In this document: in pieces, positions 14,240 through 20,392 of the stretch | How the letters are laid out: every line of letters starts with the position of its first letter | How positions within the stretch are numbered: the first letter of the stretch is position 1 | DNA from: a virus | IMG/VR virus record: IMGVR_UViG_3300023273_000411 | Coordinates: 1-25,116 of that record | Direction: 5' to 3' (one strand) | Length of the DNA stretch: 25,116 bases | The notes under the pieces: generated by a model | Seen by the model: the letters and a program-made list of their open reading frames with translations, nothing else | What the model was told of the DNA's origin: nothing | The model's database searches: none | Translations under genes and position numbers: made by a program

Positions 14240-14420
14240 TATCATCTCTCTTGTTGTAAACATAAGTTACATAGCCGGCCCTTGTGTTGTCGAGTGTGAC
14301 CACATAATCAGAACCGTATTCCTCTTGGTCTTTAAATAAACTCTTGAGATAGAGTATTGGGTTATTATCAACCCATCCCAGATTATATTCGTGTTCGATT
14401 CGTGCTGCTTTAGGTAGCAT
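14232..14420 (-). CDS. 62-aa protein, unknown function
   Basis: Start at the ATG at 14420, which overlaps the stop of the preceding gene by 11 nt (ATGCTACCTAA). A longer frame exists to 14486 but lies wholly inside the previous gene. Product MLPKAARIEHEYNLGWVDNN, then a LYLKSLFKDQEEYGSDYVVTL stretch. No family recognised. Coupled translation with its neighbours is likely. Confidence 0.6.
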   Translation of the reverse strand: MLPKAARIEHEYNLGWVDNNPILYLKSLFKDQEEYGSDYVVTLDNTRAGYVTYVYNKRDDNA

Positions 14421-14745
14421 TTCTACGAAAGTCTTCCAAAACATCCTCGACGAGGTAAGGAGCATCTGCGGCAAAGCCGCCAACATGCCAACGGAAAGTT
14501 CCAGTACGAGCAGTCAGTGGACTACCCTCCTTCCAATCGTAAAGGGTTACTGTGTAGTCATCATAACAATCAAGCACAGGATTGTACACTGTAATCTCAC
14601 CACGAAACTCGTTAAAAACCTTGTCACTAGGACCGAGGTTCTCACCAAACACTGCTTCAAGTTCTGCATAGGTTGCCATAACATAACCCTGCAGGCTTGT
14701 ACCTACAGCATCTACAGTGTCACCGCTGTCAAATATTCCAATCAT
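14410..14745 (-). CDS. 111-aa conserved-looking phage protein
   Basis: Start at the ATG at 14745, with AAGGAG 8 nt upstream and TAATG overlap with the preceding stop. The core ATYAELEAVFGENLGPSDKV, then EITVYNPV...DDYTVTLYDWKEGSP and FRWHVGGFAAD, matches a pattern I associate with small phage proteins of unknown role (an 'ATYxxLxxxFG ... YDWK ... WxVGG' arrangement). No catalytic residues are evident. It is expressed from the early promoter at 14950-14977. Confidence 0.7.
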   Translation of the reverse strand: MIGIFDSGDTVDAVGTSLQGYVMATYAELEAVFGENLGPSDKVFNEFRGEITVYNPVLDCYDDYTVTLYDWKEGSPLTARTGTFRWHVGGFAADAPYLVEDVLEDFRRNAT

Positions 14746-14921
14746 TACGCATACTCCTTTACATTCCAAACCATTCCATCACGCATTGCACTTGCAGTAA
14801 GAAAAACCTCATGCCCGTTCATGCCCTCAAAGACAAGATTGATCTTGTCGCCACTGCGTTCAACTCGCTTCAATCCAGCAAGTTCCTCAACAACACAACC
14901 GCCCATATCAACTTCAATCAT
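14745..14921 (-). CDS. 58-aa small protein, unknown function
   Basis: ATG at 14921 with a GGAG-type site upstream (GAGGAGAACTGGAAATG). The stop TAA overlaps the next start (TAATG). Product MIEVDMGGCVVEELAGLKRV ... FLTASAMRDGMVWNVKEYA, with several short beta strands and helices. No family recognised. It is the first gene of the early block and the first after the 14950-14977 promoter. Confidence 0.65.
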   Translation of the reverse strand: MIEVDMGGCVVEELAGLKRVERSGDKINLVFEGMNGHEVFLTASAMRDGMVWNVKEYA

Positions 14922-14949
14922 TTCCAGTTCTCCTCATTTCCTACATATA

Positions 14950-14977
14950 AACATAACACATCTGTACTATGCGTCAA
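14950..14977 (-). promoter_or_regulatory. sigma70-like early promoter
   Basis: TTGACG (14972-14977), 16 nt, TATGTT (14950-14955), preceded by GG as in several other promoters here (GGTTGAC). Confidence 0.55.
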
Positions 14978-14982
14978 CCGTT

Positions 14983-15369
14983 TTAGCGAACGAATTCGTA
15001 TGGCTTGTTCCAGCTACCAATGCTTAGGTTTAGGTAGTAAGCCGTATCAAAGTAGTCGGTCATGCTATCCGAATTATCATACCAACCCTTGTTAGCATGG
15101 AAACCTTCGCCCTGAATAGGTGCAGTCTTCATGATCTCTAGGATACGCTTAAAGAAAATCTCGTGCTTACCAACTTGGTCTAGGTGGTACTCGTTAACAT
15201 TACTATGTCCAGTAGCAGTAATATCGCTAAGATCCCGGGGACCTTTCGCCAGCGTAACATCTAGGCTGTAGCTACCAGCGCCCTTGCGAACGCTGAACTT
15301 GTACTTGGGATAAGCAGCCTTAAGCTCTTTACGGACTGCCTTGACGTCTTCTGCACTGATATAAGCCAT
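14983..15369 (-). CDS. LPD29-like protein
   Basis: 128 aa from the ATG at 15369, with GAGGAG about 6 nt upstream; the longer frame to 15432 would include the promoter. The N-terminus MAYISAEDVKAVRKELKAAYPKYKFSVRKGAGSYSLDVTL matches the pattern of Large Polyvalent Protein-associated Domain 29, found alone in phages and fused in large polyvalent proteins of mobile elements. The domain's biochemical role is unknown. The C-terminal half (FDTAYYLNLSIGSWNKPYEFV) contains aromatic strands. Monocistronic between a promoter and the next promoter. Confidence 0.75.
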   Translation of the reverse strand: MAYISAEDVKAVRKELKAAYPKYKFSVRKGAGSYSLDVTLAKGPRDLSDITATGHSNVNEYHLDQVGKHEIFFKRILEIMKTAPIQGEGFHANKGWYDNSDSMTDYFDTAYYLNLSIGSWNKPYEFVR

Positions 15370-15400
15370 TTCGTTGCTCCTCAATTTCAACTTATAATGT

Positions 15401-15428
15401 ATAATAGCACTTCCTAGCAGATGGTCAA
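15401..15428 (-). promoter_or_regulatory. sigma70-like early promoter
   Basis: GGTTGACC with -35 TTGACC (15423-15428), 16 nt, TATTAT (15401-15406), with an upstream TGC giving an extended -10. The following bases (ACATTATAAGTT) resemble the leader after the 15815-15842 promoter. Confidence 0.7.
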
Positions 15429-15440
15429 CCATTTTAGATG

Positions 15441-15468
15441 AAAAAAGCCCACCGAAGTGAACTTTTTT
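15441..15468. terminator. bidirectional intrinsic terminator with UUCG loop
   Basis: AGTTCAC-TTCG-GTGGGCT forms a 7-bp stem with a UUCG tetraloop on the minus strand, followed by six T and preceded by six A. It ends the 15557-15790 transcript just before the next promoter. Confidence 0.85.
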
Positions 15469-15556
15469 CTGTAGTGTAAAGGCTATTTTTGCCCGCTCTG
15501 TGACACTTTTGGGAGCCGTTCCCTTGACCCTATATCACGGCAGTCAGCTGGCATAG
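15469..15556 (-). other. structured 3' region, possible small RNA
   Basis: Between the 77-aa gene and the terminator no frame of note is seen. GGGA-ACGGC-TCCC and a larger AGTGT...ACACT stem enclosing GGC-AAAAATA-GCC can form. It could be a 3'-derived small RNA or just a structured trailer. No known class is recognised. Confidence 0.3.
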
Positions 15557-15790
15557 CTACCCTATTACGTCAAAATCTGGGTCATCTTTGACAGCAATCC
15601 AACGATGGTCGCCAGTTGGACTGAACACCATCGCAAAAGGACCTAGTACACCAGTATGCTTTGTGGTTTGGATACTGTCACGAATCTCGCTGACCCAGAA
15701 CTCTGTACCAAACTGCTGGATACGATTCTTACCGTGTTTGCTCTTACCTTTGAGCGTAATCTTATCGCCTACTTGCATTGTGATTCTCAT
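15557..15790 (-). CDS. 77-aa basic protein with SH3-like pattern
   Basis: Start taken at the ATG at 15790 (MRITMQVGDKITLKGKSKHG). The ATG at 15778 and a TTG at 15796 are alternatives. The pattern VGDKITLKGKS...FWVSEI...GPFAMVFSPTGDHRWIAV, short strands with turns, suggests a small beta-barrel of SH3 or KOW type. No family assigned. It is early, from the promoter at 15815-15842, and is followed by a structured RNA region and terminator. Confidence 0.65.
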   Translation of the reverse strand: MRITMQVGDKITLKGKSKHGKNRIQQFGTEFWVSEIRDSIQTTKHTGVLGPFAMVFSPTGDHRWIAVKDDPDFDVIG

Positions 15791-15814
15791 CTTCAACTCT
15801 TTAACTTATATTAT

Positions 15815-15842
15815 ATAATAGCATACCTTAGTCTAAAATCAA
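15815..15842 (-). promoter_or_regulatory. sigma70-like early promoter
   Basis: TTGATT (15837-15842, preceded by GG), 16 nt, TATTAT (15815-15820), with TGC before the -10. Divergent from the plus-strand promoter at 15949-15976. Confidence 0.65.
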
Positions 15843-15853
15843 CCGTTTCTGAT

Positions 15854-15875
15854 AAAAAAATAAATCGCAGATTTA
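15854..15875 (-). terminator. weak terminator-like inverted repeat in divergent spacer
   Basis: TAAATC-TGC-GATTTA followed by seven T on the minus strand. The stem is AT-rich, so it may be a weak terminator or an operator. The rest of 15797-16003 holds only the two divergent promoters. Confidence 0.3.
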
Positions 15876-15948
15876 TACGGTTTTTGATAGTTTGCTAAAT
15901 GTTTGAAATCTAACAAGAAAAAAATATCACTTTTTTGCTCAGAAACGG

Positions 15949-15976
15949 CTGACATATGCCCTGTATGTGCTAATAT
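15949..15976 (+). promoter_or_regulatory. sigma70-like promoter for the plus-strand operon
   Basis: CTGACA (15949-15954), 16 nt, TAATAT (15971-15976), about 20 nt upstream of the ribosome site of the SWIM gene. Confidence 0.6.
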
Positions 15977-16003
15977 GTATGTATAAGGATTTTGGAGCAG
16001 ACA

Positions 16004-16243
16004 ATGGCCAAGTACAAACCTCGCTATTTCAAGCCAGCTGGTATGAACACTGCCAAGCACTTTATGGTTGGCATTGTCTGGCCAGTCTCAGGTAGCAAGG
16101 GCAATACTTACGACATAGAGCTACATCCTGAGGGATTCGACTGCTCTTGCCCAGGCTTTGGTTTTCACGGCAGTTGTAAACACGTTAAGGCAGTTGCTGA
16201 AACATTTACCTGTGAAGACGTTCCTGAATATAAGGTTGCCTGA
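16004..16243 (+). CDS. SWIM-type zinc-finger small protein
   Basis: 79 aa from the ATG at 16004, with GGAG 6 nt upstream; a TTG 12 nt earlier is unlikely. The C-terminal half has FDCSCPGFGFHGSCKHVKAV, the CxCx(n)CxH pattern of SWIM zinc fingers, with spacing CSC-x7-C-K-H. SWIM domains bind DNA or protein and occur in helicase-like ATPases, MuDR transposases and small phage proteins. The N-terminus is basic (MAKYKPRYFKPAGMNTAKHF). It starts the only plus-strand operon and overlaps the next gene (TGATG). Zinc binding is strongly suggested; the partner is unknown. Confidence 0.8.
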   Translation: MAKYKPRYFKPAGMNTAKHFMVGIVWPVSGSKGNTYDIELHPEGFDCSCPGFGFHGSCKHVKAVAETFTCEDVPEYKVA

Positions 16244-16527
16244 TGTCCTTACATGACCAAGAGTGTATAGATGCTATAGAGAACCCTAACATGATGGTTC
16301 CCTGGTATCTTATGGCGGCCTACGCATACTACGAAGAGGATTCGCCCATACTTAGCGATGGACTATTTGACGCACTAGCTAAACGTATGCTAGAATGTTG
16401 GAATGATATAGATCACTGGCACAAGGATCTAATCACACCGGAAGATCTAAAAGCAGGCACTCTGCTACGACGTGATTTTCCCAACAGAGTAAAGGGTGCT
16501 GTGGAGTACCTTGTACAGACTAAATAG
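16243..16527 (+). CDS. 94-aa protein resembling the N-terminal part of NAD-dependent DNA ligase
   Basis: Start overlaps the SWIM gene stop (TGATG). The segment AAYAYYEEDSPILSDGLFDALAKRMLECW resembles domain Ia of LigA, which binds the NMN part of NAD (pattern YYxxDxPxxSDxxYDxLxxxLxxLE). No adenylation domain follows, so it cannot be a ligase by itself. Similar small proteins are known in many phages as 'ligase-like' proteins of unknown role. The C-terminus (DLITPEDLKAGTLLRRDFPNRVKGA) is helical. It may bind a nicotinamide nucleotide; that is inference. Confidence 0.7.
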   Translation: MSLHDQECIDAIENPNMMVPWYLMAAYAYYEEDSPILSDGLFDALAKRMLECWNDIDHWHKDLITPEDLKAGTLLRRDFPNRVKGAVEYLVQTK

Positions 16528-16545
16528 GCTTATAAGGAGAATGTT

Positions 16546-16944
16546 ATGAAGTCCGGGAATATTTTTGTAATTGCGGTATGCGCAGTAGGCCTTTCAGGCT
16601 GCTTGGCTACCAACCAGGATAAAGGTGCGCTGATTGGTGCCGGCGCCGGCGGTTTACTGGGTAGTAAGATTGGCGGTGGAACTGGTAAGTTGGTTGCTAC
16701 TGGTGCTGGTGTTCTAATTGGTGCTATGACAGGCAGCGCAGTTGGTCAGAGCATGGATCAGAAACAACAGGCTCCCACGGTCGTTTATCAACAGGCACCT
16801 GTGTATCAAGTTCCTGCTGATGCTTGCACCCAGTACCGCACTAATGAGGGAGCGTATGCTGCTTGTCAGCGTGGTGTAGCACAGAAGAACGCAGACATCC
16901 AACGTCAGTTGGAGCAGGACGCTTATCAGGCTGGTCGCAGATAA
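16546..16944 (+). CDS. glycine-zipper lipoprotein (17-kDa surface antigen type)
   Basis: 132 aa, AAGGAG 7 nt before ATG. A lipoprotein signal with lipobox LSGC (Cys19) is followed by DKGALIGAGAGGLLGSKIGGGTGKLVATGAGVLIGAMTGSAVG, a double glycine-zipper segment as in the rickettsial 17-kDa antigen / SlyB-like 2TM family of the outer membrane. The C-terminus is Gln-rich with a Cys pair (DACTQYR, YAACQRG). Such proteins are common in alphaproteobacteria, so the gene may come from a host. It could alter the outer membrane of the infected cell, for example blocking superinfection. The terminator follows at once. Confidence 0.85.
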   Translation: MKSGNIFVIAVCAVGLSGCLATNQDKGALIGAGAGGLLGSKIGGGTGKLVATGAGVLIGAMTGSAVGQSMDQKQQAPTVVYQQAPVYQVPADACTQYRTNEGAYAACQRGVAQKNADIQRQLEQDAYQAGRR

Positions 16945-16962
16945 TACTACAACTAGTCAAGG

Positions 16963-16990
16963 AAAAAGGGACCGTTTGGTCCCTTTTTTA
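16963..16990. terminator. bidirectional terminator between convergent operons
   Basis: AAAAAGGGACC-GTTT-GGTCCCTTTTT, with a GGGACC/GGTCCC core and T runs on both strands. It closes the plus-strand operon and the minus-strand operon that ends at 16988. Confidence 0.9.
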
Positions 16991-17257
16991 TTCTCTATCG
17001 CTAGCAAACTGTGTTATAAAAATATGCTTGCCAGTCTCAAAAAGTCCTACTGCTCCTAGCCAATCTTTGCTACTAACATGGATAACAGAATTACCCTCGT
17101 TGTCTATGCTACAGGCAGCAAACTCAGTGATAACGCCCTGATGGGCCATCTCTAGCATTTCCTGCAATACGTCAACAACGCTTTGTTGACCACGCTCTTC
17201 TAATGTTTGGTCATTCTTAACTACATTAAGATGTACAATCTTTTCATCATCGCTCAT
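16988..17257 (-). CDS. 89-aa protein of unknown function
   Basis: ATG overlaps the previous stop (ATGA). The product has a helical middle (SVVDVLQEMLEMAHQGVITEFAACSI) and then NEGNSVIHVSSKDWLGAVGLFETGKHIFITQF. This pattern, a helix followed by a three-stranded segment ending GxFExGKHxF, recalls small proteins seen in phages and bacteria, but no function is known to me. Third gene of the SleB/oxygenase operon. Confidence 0.65.
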   Translation of the reverse strand: MSDDEKIVHLNVVKNDQTLEERGQQSVVDVLQEMLEMAHQGVITEFAACSIDNEGNSVIHVSSKDWLGAVGLFETGKHIFITQFASDRE

Positions 17258-18015
17258 TTTGTTTCTCCAAGTGGGCTAGGTCCATCAGTATCCTTAGGAT
17301 AGAACCAACCTGTTAATGTATAGCGAGGGTGATCCGCCGCATAACTGACAGGACTTATAAAGTGCTTGTTAATCCTATCTTTTATTGTAGCACTAACATC
17401 CATTAATAGCAAGCGATTACCAAAAGGCTCCACACTTGTTTTAATAGTGTGCTCATCGTCGTTCATTATACATAGTTGTCCGCCCCAATGCGTTTCCCAT
17501 GTATCATTTAAGTAGAATATATATGCCAGCCAGCGTTTAGGATCATGATGTGCCTTTAGCCAACTCGTATGGTCGTAGGCACTATAGGTAGGTTGGTGTG
17601 TGTACATATTAGTAAAACCACTAACATACTCTGCTAGGTCCATAAAACTAGTATCCGGCTTGCCTAACTGGTAATCTTCTACACAAACTCTTGTAAACTC
17701 TGTGGTTAGTGGATGGTCTATAAAAACACAATCCTCTTCTTTAAGAATCCATTTAGCCATGTGCCAGTAGCCAAAAGTACCTTGTCCGCTTTGTTTGTAT
17801 TCATCACGCAGAGCCGCTTCATCTATATTAGCAAGTTTTTCAGGTGATATCTTTTGGTGGCTAGTGTGTATGCATCCCCAACGTCCATAGTCGATCTTCT
17901 TAACAGCATCATAGATTTCAGTTATGTACTCGTCTTGGAGCACATTGTCTATAATGCAGAATCTATTCTCTGCAAAATCCTTTTGTGCTTGATCTAGACT
18001 ATCAGTATTAAACAC
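17254..18015 (-). CDS. 2-oxoglutarate/Fe(II)-dependent oxygenase
   Basis: 253 aa. The double-stranded beta-helix signature is present: LKAHHDPKRWLAYIFYLND (HxD-type iron ligands at HHD), GGQLCIM, NRLLLMDV, the distal His in HFISPVS, and HPRYTLTGWFYP, where Arg binds 2-oxoglutarate. The overall pattern is prolyl-4-hydroxylase-like. Such phage enzymes are frequent in marine T4-like phages and could hydroxylate proteins or modify nucleic acids; the substrate is unknown. The start overlaps the hydrolase stop at 18015 and its end overlaps the next gene, indicating one operon. Confidence 0.85.
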   Translation of the reverse strand: MFNTDSLDQAQKDFAENRFCIIDNVLQDEYITEIYDAVKKIDYGRWGCIHTSHQKISPEKLANIDEAALRDEYKQSGQGTFGYWHMAKWILKEEDCVFIDHPLTTEFTRVCVEDYQLGKPDTSFMDLAEYVSGFTNMYTHQPTYSAYDHTSWLKAHHDPKRWLAYIFYLNDTWETHWGGQLCIMNDDEHTIKTSVEPFGNRLLLMDVSATIKDRINKHFISPVSYAADHPRYTLTGWFYPKDTDGPSPLGETK

Positions 18016-18725
18016 TAGTTCTCTCTGTAAAAGATATGGTCGTCGATCTTAGTTATTAGACGCATACTTTTACGCCAATGAGGACTGACATAATCTGCAT
18101 GGTAATGTGTAGCACCTTCTACCATGCCGCTCCATTTGTCAAACGCTAGGATCTGATAGGCAACATCTTCAGCAAGTTTCCAACTAACACTTTGCTTGTT
18201 AGCAGGAGGATCTGTCTTGCCGTCACAATACCAACTAAACTGGCATTTGTGGCGAATAGGATAATATTCTCTTTTACTATCGTCCACATCCTTACCACGA
18301 GTTTTCCAACTCTCAGTGTGTGGGCCTTCGTAGATAACTTCACAAGGGCTACCAGGATAGCGCCTATCCTTAACACGATTCATAACAACACGACCTACAG
18401 CAATCATACCTGCTACACTTTGGTTGCTTGCTTCGCGATACATGTTAAGTGCCATACAGTATTGCTCTTCTTTATCTACTCTAACATTAGTGGGCTGTTT
18501 TGGTAGATATACAATACGTGTTTTGGTAGTAGGAACTTCTTTGATTACTACCTTTTCAACTACAGTGGGTACTTCTACTTCCACAACCTTGTCTATAGGT
18601 ACAAGTTTTTCAACTACTCGTTCTACTGTAACAAACTCTATTTCAGTTTTTGGCTCGGCACCGTAGTAATACGATACTACACCTGCAATAAACCCAATAA
18701 TCAAAAGTCCAGCTCTAGGTCCCAT
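18015..18725 (-). CDS. SleB/CwlJ-type cell-wall hydrolase with membrane anchor
   Basis: 236 aa from the ATG at 18725, supported by GGAGG 5 nt upstream; an ATG at 18737 lacks a site. A hydrophobic N-terminal segment (GLLIIGFIAGVVSYYYG) could be a signal anchor. Residues about 30-65 are a Val/Glu/Lys-rich stalk (ERVVEKLVPIDKVVEVEVP repeats). The catalytic domain spans about 85-236: LNMYREASNQSVAGMIAVGRVVMNRVKDRRYPGSPCEVIYEG, QFSWYCDG and AFDKWSGMVEGATHYHADYVSPHW, as in Hydrolase_2 (SleB). Likely the phage endolysin or a spanin-like peptidoglycan enzyme. A signal-arrest-release mode is possible. Confidence 0.85.
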   Translation of the reverse strand: MGPRAGLLIIGFIAGVVSYYYGAEPKTEIEFVTVERVVEKLVPIDKVVEVEVPTVVEKVVIKEVPTTKTRIVYLPKQPTNVRVDKEEQYCMALNMYREASNQSVAGMIAVGRVVMNRVKDRRYPGSPCEVIYEGPHTESWKTRGKDVDDSKREYYPIRHKCQFSWYCDGKTDPPANKQSVSWKLAEDVAYQILAFDKWSGMVEGATHYHADYVSPHWRKSMRLITKIDDHIFYREN

Positions 18726-18755
18726 TAGAACCTCCATGCTTGTTAACGATATACT

Positions 18756-18783
18756 ATATTAACTTGTATTTGAGACTTGTCAA
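18756..18783 (-). promoter_or_regulatory. sigma70-like promoter of the hydrolase operon
   Basis: GGTTGACA with -35 TTGACA (18778-18783), 16 nt, TAATAT (18756-18761). Located just after the stop of the nuclease gene. Confidence 0.7.
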
Positions 18784-18786
18784 CCG

Positions 18787-19215
18787 TTACGGTTTAACGA
18801 TTCCTTCAGCAATCAGGCGTTCTCTATTACGCATATGATGAGCTTGAACATCTTCTTTACTGCCACCAAAGTAAGGTACACAATGTCCTTCAGCAATCAT
18901 AACTTCTGTAACCATGCGACCATCTTCACTAACAAAGTCACCGAGGATACGACCAAACTTGCCTTTCATATCCTCGCCATCTTTGTTTACTTGTGTTTTT
19001 AGGATTGCTTGTTTCCCTAATAAGGATTTCAATCTAGCTTTTGCAGCAAGTCCAAACTTCTTTTCTACCTTATCACTTGTGCGAGATTCTGGTGTGTCAA
19101 TGCCCATAATACGGACACGTTCGTCTTTAAGCCATACGCCAAAGCCTAGGTCGATGTCAACATCTACAGTGTCTCCATCCACAACTTTGACGACATTTAC
19201 TCGATATTCGTACAT
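18787..19215 (-). CDS. staphylococcal-type (thermo)nuclease
   Basis: 142 aa, the size of an SNase domain, with no signal peptide. Motifs: VVDGDTVDVDIDLGFGVWLKDERVRIMGIDTPESR (Ca-binding Asp, catalytic Arg and Glu regions), then KGKFGRILGDF with the second catalytic Arg and a C-terminal GHCVPYFGG. Such nucleases cut DNA and RNA; intracellularly it might degrade host nucleic acid or help salvage nucleotides. The ribosome site GAGGAGT lies in a hairpin that also contains a late promoter, so translation is probably tied to late transcription. Confidence 0.9.
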   Translation of the reverse strand: MYEYRVNVVKVVDGDTVDVDIDLGFGVWLKDERVRIMGIDTPESRTSDKVEKKFGLAAKARLKSLLGKQAILKTQVNKDGEDMKGKFGRILGDFVSEDGRMVTEVMIAEGHCVPYFGGSKEDVQAHHMRNRERLIAEGIVKP

Positions 19216-19216
19216 A

Positions 19217-19246
19217 ATCGATACTCCTCTTCCAGGAGTATTTATC
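19217..19246 (-). promoter_or_regulatory. SD-masking hairpin with embedded late promoter
   Basis: On the minus strand AATCGAT-(AAAT)-ACTCCT pairs with AGGAGT-ATCGATT (13 bp, 4-nt bulge, GGAAG loop; outer arm reaches 19250), hiding the AGGAG ribosome site. GATAAATA (19239-19246) lies in the 5' arm, so transcripts starting about 6 nt later lack that arm and expose the site. Confidence 0.65.
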
Positions 19247-19248
19247 GA

Positions 19249-19410
19249 TTACCGAGTTCTGCCTTGTCCGCGATACTTTTTGAAACTTGCACGTAATCGT
19301 TTGTTTTTAGGCTTGGACATATTACTCTGTCCAATGCTTGTACGCTTTTTTGTACCCTGTCTGTTGAGTGTAAGTTTAGTGTTACCACCGGTTGCTTTTC
19401 TTGATGCCAT
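19249..19410 (-). CDS. 53-aa highly basic protein
   Basis: ATG at 19410 with AAAGGAGG upstream. The product (begins MASRKATGGNTKLTLNRQG, ends KKYRGQGRTR) contains about 16 Lys/Arg in 53 residues and little hydrophobic core, like a nucleic-acid-binding or ribosome-associated tail. It is not a match to a ribosomal protein I can name. A late-type AATAAATA at 19435-19442 precedes it. It lies between a bL33-like gene and the nuclease. Confidence 0.75.
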   Translation of the reverse strand: MASRKATGGNTKLTLNRQGTKKRTSIGQSNMSKPKNKRLRASFKKYRGQGRTR

Positions 19411-19434
19411 AGTCGATCCTCCTTTAGGACAGAC

Positions 19435-19442
19435 TATTTATT
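19435..19442 (-). promoter_or_regulatory. late-type promoter AATAAATA
   Basis: It directly follows or overlaps the stop of the bL33-like gene. The next bases AGTC-TG-TCCT can pair with AGGA-TC-GACT around the ribosome site, a weaker copy of the nuclease-gene arrangement. Confidence 0.5.
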
Positions 19443-19644
19443 ACTTACTGTGTGGAGGCATCCTTGATTCAACAAACCAAACATGTTCGCGACGACCTGG
19501 ATGATACTTACGCATACGCAACTTCTTGCCTTCACGTAGCTGGCTTACTGTCTTTGGATGGACGAAATGAAACGTAGCACTGTTACGCTGTTCATCCTCT
19601 GGAATCATCCATACTTTATCGTTACGATTATTCTTCTTTGCCAT
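19441..19644 (-). CDS. 67-aa protein with bL33-like C-terminal half
   Basis: The C-terminal part KKLRMRKYHPGRREHVWFVESRMP resembles bL33 (KLELKKFDPVVRQHVxYKEAK). The N-terminal half (NRNDKVWMIPEDEQRNSATFHFVHPKTV) is compatible with the beta strands of bL33 but lacks its usual 'TYYTTKNKR' signature. A phage ribosomal protein is therefore possible, not proven. Alternatively it is another small basic RNA-binding protein. The start overlaps the upstream stop (TAATG). Confidence 0.55.
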   Translation of the reverse strand: MAKKNNRNDKVWMIPEDEQRNSATFHFVHPKTVSQLREGKKLRMRKYHPGRREHVWFVESRMPPHSK

Positions 19645-19919
19645 TAACCGTTACTCTTCATACTGTAACGACCAGACTTCCAAACTTCATTAGCAGGCAC
19701 ACGAATAAACTTTTTGTTAGTTTCATTCTTATTAGGGTTTTCAATAGTAAGCATTACACGCTTACCTTTAAGAAAGGCTGTCATTTGATTATTCACACGT
19801 TCGACTGAACGGTTCTCAACGTAGTCTTTACGGCATGCCTTCTTTAACCAACGTGACACATTGTTATGCTCGCCTTTTGAAGTATAGTGCTTACCGCTGC
19901 TCTTCTTGCCTTTTGCCAT
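19644..19919 (-). CDS. 91-aa basic protein of unknown function
   Basis: MAKGKKSSGKHYTSKGEHNN, then WLKKACRKDYVENRSVERVNNQMTAFLKGKRVMLTI and a Lys/Asn-rich end (NETNKKFIRVPANEVWKSGR). Strongly basic, no signal peptide. No family recognised. The ATG overlaps the lipoprotein gene by 29 nt and its stop overlaps the next start. Position among small basic proteins suggests RNA or ribosome binding, which is inference. Confidence 0.65.
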   Translation of the reverse strand: MAKGKKSSGKHYTSKGEHNNVSRWLKKACRKDYVENRSVERVNNQMTAFLKGKRVMLTIENPNKNETNKKFIRVPANEVWKSGRYSMKSNG

Positions 19920-20166
19920 TAGTTTGATTTTCCTTTTCTAAAAGTTCTTTGCATACGTTTTCGTTATCTTTGAAAACATTTTTAAGTGTGCAATCTTTGC
20001 CTATAATATCACTAACAACCTTGTCAGCAATACCTTTTCCTGTTTCTGCTTCAACTATACCGTCTGCTGCCCAGCTTCCTATAGTCCCAATTAATTCTAC
20101 GGCAGTAATGCTAGCACAGCCTGGAGGTATTGTTAATAACAACATCAACATTATAACTTTTTTCAT
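19891..20166 (-). CDS. 91-aa small lipoprotein
   Basis: Lipoprotein signal MKKVIMLMLLLTIPPGCAS with Cys17 as the modified residue. The mature part has a Gly-rich short helix (ELIGTIGSWAADGIVEAETGKGIADKVVSDII) and a charged end (KELLEKENQTNGKRQEEQR) with two further Cys. No family recognised. It could be an outer-membrane or Rz1-like lipoprotein, but no Rz partner is visible next to it. The ribosome site is weak. A late-type box lies about 30 nt upstream, just after the tmRNA terminator. Confidence 0.65.
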   Translation of the reverse strand: MKKVIMLMLLLTIPPGCASITAVELIGTIGSWAADGIVEAETGKGIADKVVSDIIGKDCTLKNVFKDNENVCKELLEKENQTNGKRQEEQR

Positions 20167-20195
20167 TGACTGTGTCTACTTTCTTACTCCGCAAT

Positions 20196-20203
20196 TATTT
20201 ATT
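20196..20203 (-). promoter_or_regulatory. late-type promoter AATAAATA
   Basis: Located between the T8 end of the tmRNA gene and the small lipoprotein gene. One mismatch to TATAAATA. Confidence 0.4.
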
Positions 20204-20210
20204 TTTAGCG

Positions 20211-20236
20211 AAAAAAAATGCAACCATTTCTGTTGC
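20211..20236 (-). terminator. intrinsic terminator of the tmRNA gene
   Basis: GCAAC(20232-20236)...GTTGC(20220-20224), then A and eight T (20211-20218). An alternative six-pair stem GCAACC/GGTTGC with a longer loop is also possible. It marks the 3' end of the tmRNA precursor. Confidence 0.7.
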
Positions 20237-20392
20237 TAGGTAGGTTGCCCACCCCATGAGATTATGCTGCTAGAGCAAAATCCTCAGATGCTACATTATC
20301 GTTAGCATTTATTGTTTTTTGCTGATTTACGGTCTCGCCTACCGGTAACTCCACTTCGCTATACAACGCCAATCGATACCTAGTTCGCCCCC
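20219..20392 (-). ncRNA. ssrA: tmRNA coding piece (permuted, two-piece type)
   Basis: The minus-strand RNA begins GGGGGCG, which pairs over seven positions with CGCCUCC before the ACCA of the acceptor piece, including G3-U70, the alanine identity pair. A D-loop-like segment follows (GGTATCGATTGGCG). Further on, AACAATAAAT is followed by a resume codon GCT and the tag frame ANDNVASEDFALAA with TAA at 20262. After the stop, G/C-rich segments that could form pseudoknots lead to the terminator. The tag matches alphaproteobacterial tags (ANDN...AA). tmRNA with SmpB rescues stalled ribosomes and tags the product for ClpXP/ClpAP. The 3' boundary of the mature piece is approximate. Confidence 0.92.
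20262..20306 (-). other. tmRNA tag peptide frame
   Basis: GCT resume codon to TAA encodes ANDNVASEDFALAA. The terminal ALAA is the ClpX recognition end and the start ANDN is typical of alphaproteobacterial tags. Confidence 0.93.
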
